Source: CAYTLQ01 sp964438715
GTDB taxonomy: Bacteria; Bacteroidota; Ignavibacteria; Ignavibacteriales; Ignavibacteriaceae
Assembly (NCBI GenBank): GCA_964438715.1
Contig: CAYTLQ010000011.1
Location: 1-19,626, forward strand
Direction of reading: 5' to 3'
DNA: 19,626 nt
Under the pieces are notes generated by a model. That model had not been told where the DNA came from and ran no database searches. It saw only the letters and a program-made list of their open reading frames with translations. Positions 15,978 through 19,626 of this stretch are shown here, one piece after another. The first letter of the stretch is position 1; each line of letters begins with the position of its first letter. Both the position numbers and the translations under genes were made by a program.

Positions 15978-17120
15978 TTATCTACTAAAAAGTTTTAAGT
16001 ATTCGTCAAACACAAAAATTCGGTTGCGTTCGTATCCGGTCATTTCTTTAAGAATACCGGCATGGACAAAGTCAGTTACCAAATCATTGGCTGTTTTGTA
16101 AGTGCTTAGGGTGAGTTCTTTCACTTCGTTTACCCGCACCACTGGCTTTTTGAATAAATGGTTGAGTAGCGCATTAGCGTTTCCTGTTCTTTTTCCGAAA
16201 TGACTGTGGATATTTTGTTCTAACCTTGTTTTTAATTCCAAAATTTGAGTGAGCGTTTGAGTAGCATTTTCGGCTGTTTCGGCTATACCTACCAAAAAAT
16301 ATTTCAGCCACTGTTTCATATCATTTTTGGTACGAACAAAAGTGAGATTGTCGTAATAGAGTCCTTTGTTTTTTTCAAAGTAAGCTGAGAGATAAAGCAA
16401 GGGTTTATTAAGAATTTTTTGTTCCACTAAAAACAATGTAATGAGCAAACGCCCAATGCGACCATTGCCGTCTAAAAAAGGGTGTATGGTTTCAAACTGG
16501 TAATGTGCAATGCCAATTTTGATGAGTGCCGGCACCTGATTTTCGTTGTTGTTTAAAAACTTTTCTAGGTCGCTCATTAGCTCTGTAGCATACATATGAT
16601 GAGGAGGTATAAATACGGCATCAGCCAGCGTGTTGCCACCAATCCAATTTTGTGAAGTTCTGAATTCTCCGGGTTGTTTGTGTTCTCCCCGAACATTTTG
16701 CAATAATATTTGGTGCGTTTTTTTGAGCAATCGAGTGGAAATGGGCAAGGTTTGAAGTTCTTTAATGGCGGTGTTTAAGGCGTTGATGTAGTTGTTTACT
16801 TCCCGCCAATCGTTTCTGCGCTCGGGCGCTATGTCCTTTTCATCTAAAAAGGCTTCATCTATTTTGGTTTGTGTGCCTTCAATACGGCTGGAAATAACGG
16901 CTTCTTTGCTAACATGCATCTGAATAAACAAATCTACATTCGGCACTAATTTTGAGAACGAATTCAGCTCGCCCAGTTTAATGGCGGCTTTTTCTAAAAG
17001 TGTATTGATACTGCGGTCGTTCCATTCCCAAATGTCATTGATTGCAGTTGGGAGGAAATAGCTGTATCCCGTAGGGTCTTTGCGATATTGTCCGGCTATG
17101 TAGTTTTCTAATTGTATCAT
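15978..17120 (-). CDS. Fic family protein (probable AMP-transferase) with C-terminal winged-helix region
   Basis: A 380-residue Fic protein. The core motif is H213-PFLDGNGR (213-221), a complete HxFx(D/E)GNGRxxR with the catalytic His and the phosphate-binding loop. An N-terminal Fic_N region carries S77-SRI-E81-G, which fits the inhibitory-helix motif (S/T)xxxE(G/N), so the enzyme is a class II, self-inhibited Fic. The region 105-200 has the typical QPGEFRTSQNWIGG and FIPPHHMYATELM. About 310-375 (VVRVNEVKELTLSTYKTAND...) looks like a winged-helix module. Fic enzymes transfer AMP or a related group from a nucleotide onto Ser, Thr or Tyr of targets; the target here is unknown. It is the first gene of the unit, with the Res-like gene starting 2 bp after its stop. 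Confidence 0.92.
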   Translation of the reverse strand: MIQLENYIAGQYRKDPTGYSYFLPTAINDIWEWNDRSINTLLEKAAIKLGELNSFSKLVPNVDLFIQMHVSKEAVISSRIEGTQTKIDEAFLDEKDIAPERRNDWREVNNYINALNTAIKELQTLPISTRLLKKTHQILLQNVRGEHKQPGEFRTSQNWIGGNTLADAVFIPPHHMYATELMSDLEKFLNNNENQVPALIKIGIAHYQFETIHPFLDGNGRIGRLLITLFLVEQKILNKPLLYLSAYFEKNKGLYYDNLTFVRTKNDMKQWLKYFLVGIAETAENATQTLTQILELKTRLEQNIHSHFGKRTGNANALLNHLFKKPVVRVNEVKELTLSTYKTANDLVTDFVHAGILKEMTGYERNRIFVFDEYLKLFSR

Positions 17121-17162
17121 TTTTGTTTTATAAAAGTAACATAAGATTTTTTTTATTTTAGT

Positions 17163-17176
17163 TTTAATATATTAAA
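17163..17176. promoter_or_regulatory. 14-bp AT palindrome upstream of the Fic gene
   Basis: TTTAATATATTAAA is a perfect 14-bp palindrome 43-56 bases before the Fic start, in the expected promoter area. It could be an operator for the Fic protein itself (which ends in a winged-helix-like region) or only AT-rich promoter DNA, where such palindromes arise by chance. Confidence 0.3.
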
Positions 17177-17199
17177 GTAAAATATAAATTCCTTTAATA

Positions 17200-17323
17200 A
17201 AGTTTTGGCGCCTGGCGTTCCGGCCGGCTTTTCAGCTCTGTACTCCATACGAAGTACCGCACTTCGATTATTCACAAAATTGTCAATAGAAGCATGTCAC
17301 CCCGCCTGACGCAAACCGCTGTT
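17200..17323. repeat. Cassette-boundary dyad C (attC-like), downstream of the AAA ATPase gene
   Basis: Left arm GGCGCCTGGCGTTCCGGCCGG (about 17207-17227) and right arm CCCCGCCTGACGCAAACCGC (17300-17319) pair only in part (GGCGT/ACGC and CGG/CCG blocks). An inner hairpin CGAAGT/ACTTCG with a 5-nt loop lies at 17250-17266. The 20 bases at 17296-17315 are identical to 12365-12384 of dyad A, with three more matching bases in front after one mismatch. It begins about 25 bp after the ATPase stop. The left arm lacks the TAAC end of dyad A, so it may be partly decayed. Confidence 0.5.
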
Positions 17324-17345
17324 GACGGCTTGCATTCTCTTGTCA

Positions 17346-18782
17346 TTAGCTGTGTTTTTGTTTTTGTAAAATAGTGTTCTTTCCAACGGTATATGCATAA
17401 ACCGATGCAGGAATATATTTTAGTTTTAAACTGTCTAATTCTTTAGTTCCTTCCTTGTCAATAGTTGTAATTAAAGCAGTTTGTAAGTTGTTGTCCTTTA
17501 AAAATTGCAGAAGAGATTTTAAGTCACCAGGTTTTTCAAAAAACTGATTACTCCACTTAATTTCTACAGCCCATTGCGGTTTGAAATTTTTGTCGTCAAG
17601 TTTTACCATATCAACCTCTCCTTTTTGCCATCTTGCATAGTAAGGTGTAAACCAATCCCTGTGAAGCCATTGAGCATAAATTGCCGTCTCAACCATGTTT
17701 CCAATAAATGGGTCAGTCGGTTGCAATGGAGCAAATAAGGCGCTTCGTAGTGATGGATTTGTCAGGTAAATCTTAAACTGTGTTGCTCGCTGAAACTGTT
17801 TAGGTTTATTTGAAATTTTATGAACCACTTTTATCAAAAATGCAGCTTCTAAATACTCAATGTAGCGTTTAATGGTATTTTTTTGGACGCCTGAATTTTT
17901 ACTTAAATCTTCAAGGCTCACTTCACCCGCACTGTTGTATGCAATAGCCGTAAATAACGAGTTAAGCTCTTGCACATCTCTTATTCCGTAAAGGCTCGGC
18001 AAATCTCTCAACAATACTTTGTCAATGATGTCGCTTCTGATATACCGCCCGGGATTGCTTTGAATTTTATCTGAAAAAATTACTTCCGGGTAACCACCGT
18101 AATTGATGTAGTCCAAAAAATGCTTATTAAGCTCATTAATATTATTGGTGCTGTAAAATTTTGTCAAACTGCCTTGCCATTCAAAATTTGTTTCTGTGAT
18201 GAGCCTGTTTAATTGTTTCAAATGTATAAACTCATTAAAGGTCAACGGTGGCAACATAAAATCTGTAAATCGTCCTGCTCCGCTCTCATTGCTCTTAAGT
18301 CGTAATGCAGCAGCTGCAGAACCTGAAACCACAAAGCGAGTATGAGGATAACTGTCAACCAAAGACTTTAGATGCACTTCCCAATCTTTTAAGTATTGTA
18401 TTTCATCAAAGAAGATATACCAGCCTATGGGACTCTCCTGCTTTGTTGCCCTTCGGCAAAAACTAAAAAGTTGCTCTAAGCTGATGTTGTTGTAGATGGG
18501 TGTTTCAATTGAAATGAAAGCTACTTTCAAAGGGTCAATTTTATTTTCTAGCAGATTTTGAACGGCGTGATACATCATTACCGTCTTTCCAACTCTTCGT
18601 GGTCCCATTAGTACAACTGCTCTTCTGACACCTGTCTCTGCAACCAGAGGCATAAACAGGTCAAAATACAATCTTCTTTGCATAGAAGTATAATATTCTT
18701 CAACTGTTCCGGTTACCCACCAGGGATTTTCAAATCTTAGTCGGTCAAGAATCTGTTCTTCTGAATATGGTAATAAAGCCAT
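17346..18782 (-). CDS. AAA ATPase with C-terminal DUF4143 domain
   Basis: A 478-residue P-loop ATPase of the AAA_14/DUF4143 type. Walker A is G60-PRRVGKT (60-67), Walker B WYIFFDEIQ with D126-E127, followed by a sensor strand FVVSGSAAAAL (150-160) and Arg171 in GAGRF. After about 240 comes the DUF4143 region with a helix-turn-helix-like stretch (EVSLEDLSKNSGVQKNTIKR, 286-305) and a restriction-endonuclease-like core: E363, D390 in GEVDM and E406-I-K408 in WAVEIKWS, i.e. an E...D...ExK pattern. Such proteins are very common in Bacteroidota and Archaea, often as mobile accessory genes, and their function is not established. The gene stands alone. The ATG at 18782 is backed by the immediate start of the conserved fold. 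Confidence 0.9.
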   Translation of the reverse strand: MALLPYSEEQILDRLRFENPWWVTGTVEEYYTSMQRRLYFDLFMPLVAETGVRRAVVLMGPRRVGKTVMMYHAVQNLLENKIDPLKVAFISIETPIYNNISLEQLFSFCRRATKQESPIGWYIFFDEIQYLKDWEVHLKSLVDSYPHTRFVVSGSAAAALRLKSNESGAGRFTDFMLPPLTFNEFIHLKQLNRLITETNFEWQGSLTKFYSTNNINELNKHFLDYINYGGYPEVIFSDKIQSNPGRYIRSDIIDKVLLRDLPSLYGIRDVQELNSLFTAIAYNSAGEVSLEDLSKNSGVQKNTIKRYIEYLEAAFLIKVVHKISNKPKQFQRATQFKIYLTNPSLRSALFAPLQPTDPFIGNMVETAIYAQWLHRDWFTPYYARWQKGEVDMVKLDDKNFKPQWAVEIKWSNQFFEKPGDLKSLLQFLKDNNLQTALITTIDKEGTKELDSLKLKYIPASVYAYTVGKNTILQKQKHS

Positions 18783-18823
18783 CTTAAATCTTTTTTATAT
18801 CACAAAATTACATAAATAAGATT

Positions 18824-18829
18824 ATTATA
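18824..18829 (-). promoter_or_regulatory. Candidate -10 box of the ATPase gene
   Basis: The minus strand reads TATAAT here, 42 bases before the ATPase start codon. No good -35 is seen at 16-18 bp, so this is a weak call. Confidence 0.3.
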
Positions 18830-18886
18830 CAAGCATTATTTAGTATTAAATTATGTATTTAAGGAAAATATCAATTAGAAAGAACC

Positions 18887-19111
18887 TTAATTGTAAGTGT
18901 AGGTTGTCGCTAAAATACGCTTGCCACCAACAAAATTCTTTACATAATAACCTGTTCCGATATTTTTCGGTATTGCGTATTTAGTTCTTTATATAAAATA
19001 TTATTGCCGGGAAATTTAAAGAGCAAACCGGTATCTTTAACTATTCCTTTGCCACATTTTTTTCAAATGAAACTTAAATCGCCAATTCGACGGCAATTTC
19101 CCACCGTTCAT
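18887..19111 (-). pseudogene. Possible decayed short ORF
   Basis: An ATG at 19109-19111 (MNGGKLPSNWRFKFHLKK) opens a frame that ends early, but skipping one A in the A7 run near 19060 lets it continue as CGKGIVKDTGLLFKFPGNN and on to YKELNTQYRKISEQ; a second shift near 18965 leads to GTGYYVKNFVGGKRILATTY and a TAA at 18887-18889. All three pieces look protein-like and lie in order on one strand. No family was recognised. Two frameshifts in 225 bp suggest a broken gene, but chance in AT-rich DNA is not excluded. The rest of 18783-19180 is plain intergenic DNA. Confidence 0.3.
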
Positions 19112-19121
19112 ACTAAATTAA

Positions 19122-19173
19122 TTGACTTTGTTTTGAATATAAACTAATTTTTGCGTCCCAATCACAATTAAGG
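19122..19173 (+). promoter_or_regulatory. Candidate promoter and ribosome binding site of the small secreted protein
   Basis: TTGACT (19122-19127) and TAATTT (19145-19150) are spaced 17 bp apart as in sigma-70 promoters, although the -10 matches only half of TATAAT. AAGG at 19170-19173 lies 7 bases before the ATG and fixes the start of the gene at 19181. Confidence 0.4.
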
Positions 19174-19180
19174 TAAAACT

Positions 19181-19531
19181 ATGAAAAAACTTTTTGTTTC
19201 ACTCGCTTTACTGCTTCTAATGGCAGGAAGTGTTTTCGGACAGGGAAGTGTTGGGGTACATGGAAAGTTGTTTGGCAAAGCCGAAGCTGAAAAATTATTC
19301 GGTCCGGTTCAAATCCGGTTCAGTATCGATAAAGCGACGCTTGAATCGTATCTGAAAACAGTAAAGGATTATGTAATAATAAAAGCCTCCCGCAAAGGGT
19401 ATGCTTTTATTGATGAGTCGCGTTTGGAAGTATTCCCCGTAAAGGGAACATTTCACGGGAAAAGTGAGTCATTGATAATTTATAGTGAAACCTCTGAAAA
19501 ATTAATTGACAATGATGAAGAATTTAAATAA
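19181..19531 (+). CDS. Small secreted protein of unknown function
   Basis: A 116-residue protein with a clear Sec signal peptide (KKLFVSLALLLLMAGSVFG, cleavage probably before Gln21). The mature part of about 96 residues is mixed alpha/beta by eye: GKLFGKAEAEKLFGPVQIRF, a helix DKATLESYLKTVKDYV, then short strands ending in LIIYSETSEKLIDND. It has no Cys, no lipobox and no sorting tail, so it is probably periplasmic or released. I do not recognise the family. It is the first gene of a plus-strand unit: the next start follows after 29 bp with its own GAGG. Confidence 0.8.
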   Translation: MKKLFVSLALLLLMAGSVFGQGSVGVHGKLFGKAEAEKLFGPVQIRFSIDKATLESYLKTVKDYVIIKASRKGYAFIDESRLEVFPVKGTFHGKSESLIIYSETSEKLIDNDEEFK

Positions 19532-19560
19532 AATTGCTTCAGACAAATAAGAGGAAACGA

Positions 19561-19626
19561 ATGAGAAGCAACAAAATCAATAATGTCGATTTATTCACAT
19601 CAGCAGCAAATGAGAAGTTCAAGAAA
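19561..19626 (+). CDS. Start of an unidentified gene (3' end outside window)
   Basis: An ATG at 19561 preceded by GAGG (19551-19554) opens a frame of 22 codons that runs to the window edge: MRSNKINNVDLFTSAANEKF then KK. It has no signal peptide. Spacing suggests co-transcription with the small secreted protein. Too little is visible to name a family. Confidence 0.55.
   Translation, partial: MRSNKINNVDLFTSAANEKFKK

Noticed and set aside
12263..18850. Insertion sequence or transposon carrying the island
   Set aside because: No transposase, no terminal inverted repeats at the island edges and no target-site duplication were found; the dyads recur inside the island, which suits cassettes better.
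1..19626. CRISPR array, tRNA or rRNA
   Set aside because: No regularly spaced identical repeats, cloverleaf with T-arm consensus or rRNA-like sequence was seen on either strand.

Overview
The window looks like a chromosome segment of a bacterium from the Bacteroidota/Ignavibacteriota (FCB) side of the tree. The evidence is a large secreted protein ending in a type IX secretion-like tail with the YPNPFNP signature, a GH92 mannosidase, lipoprotein multiheme cytochromes c, AT-rich intergenic DNA, and one promoter-like box of the Bacteroidota TAnnTTTG type. The class (Ignavibacteria-like) is an inference from the NPFNP tail, not proven.

Left part (1-5277): the C-terminal half of a GT4 glycosyltransferase (+) meets a secreted GH92 alpha-mannosidase (-) tail to tail. 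A divergent exported serine beta-lactamase-family hydrolase (+) follows, then a 50-residue very basic protein on the minus strand (5019-5171) that is easily missed because of its size. Middle part (5278-11724), all on the minus strand: a gene for a 1018-residue secreted multidomain protein (hydrolase-like GHSGGG, FN3, GATase-like domain, sorting tail), and upstream of it a three-gene lipoprotein operon, 7-heme cytochrome > 11-heme cytochrome > double rhodanese, closed by a perfect intrinsic terminator. The operon suggests cell-surface or periplasmic electron transfer connected with sulfur (inference).

Right part (about 12263-18850) is an accessory island on the minus strand. Three transcription units, each on the same strand, are each followed just after the stop codon by a related imperfect dyad of roughly 90-135 bp with attC-like geometry: (A) a TauE/SafE permease, (B) a Fic protein followed after 2 bp by a type III restriction (Res)-like helicase-nuclease, (C) an AAA/DUF4143 ATPase. 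Sites A and C share an identical 20-bp segment. I read this as a row of candidate gene cassettes, possibly of a sedentary chromosomal integron or an analogous mobile repeat system; no integrase is in the window. The Res-like gene is broken by one in-frame TAA codon. No methyltransferase is beside it; the Fic gene occupies the position where Mod would be expected.

Right edge: a possible decayed short ORF (18887-19111, minus), then a plus-strand operon starting with a small secreted protein of unknown function and the first 22 codons of another gene that leaves the window.

No tRNA, rRNA, CRISPR array, transposase or integrase was recognised.
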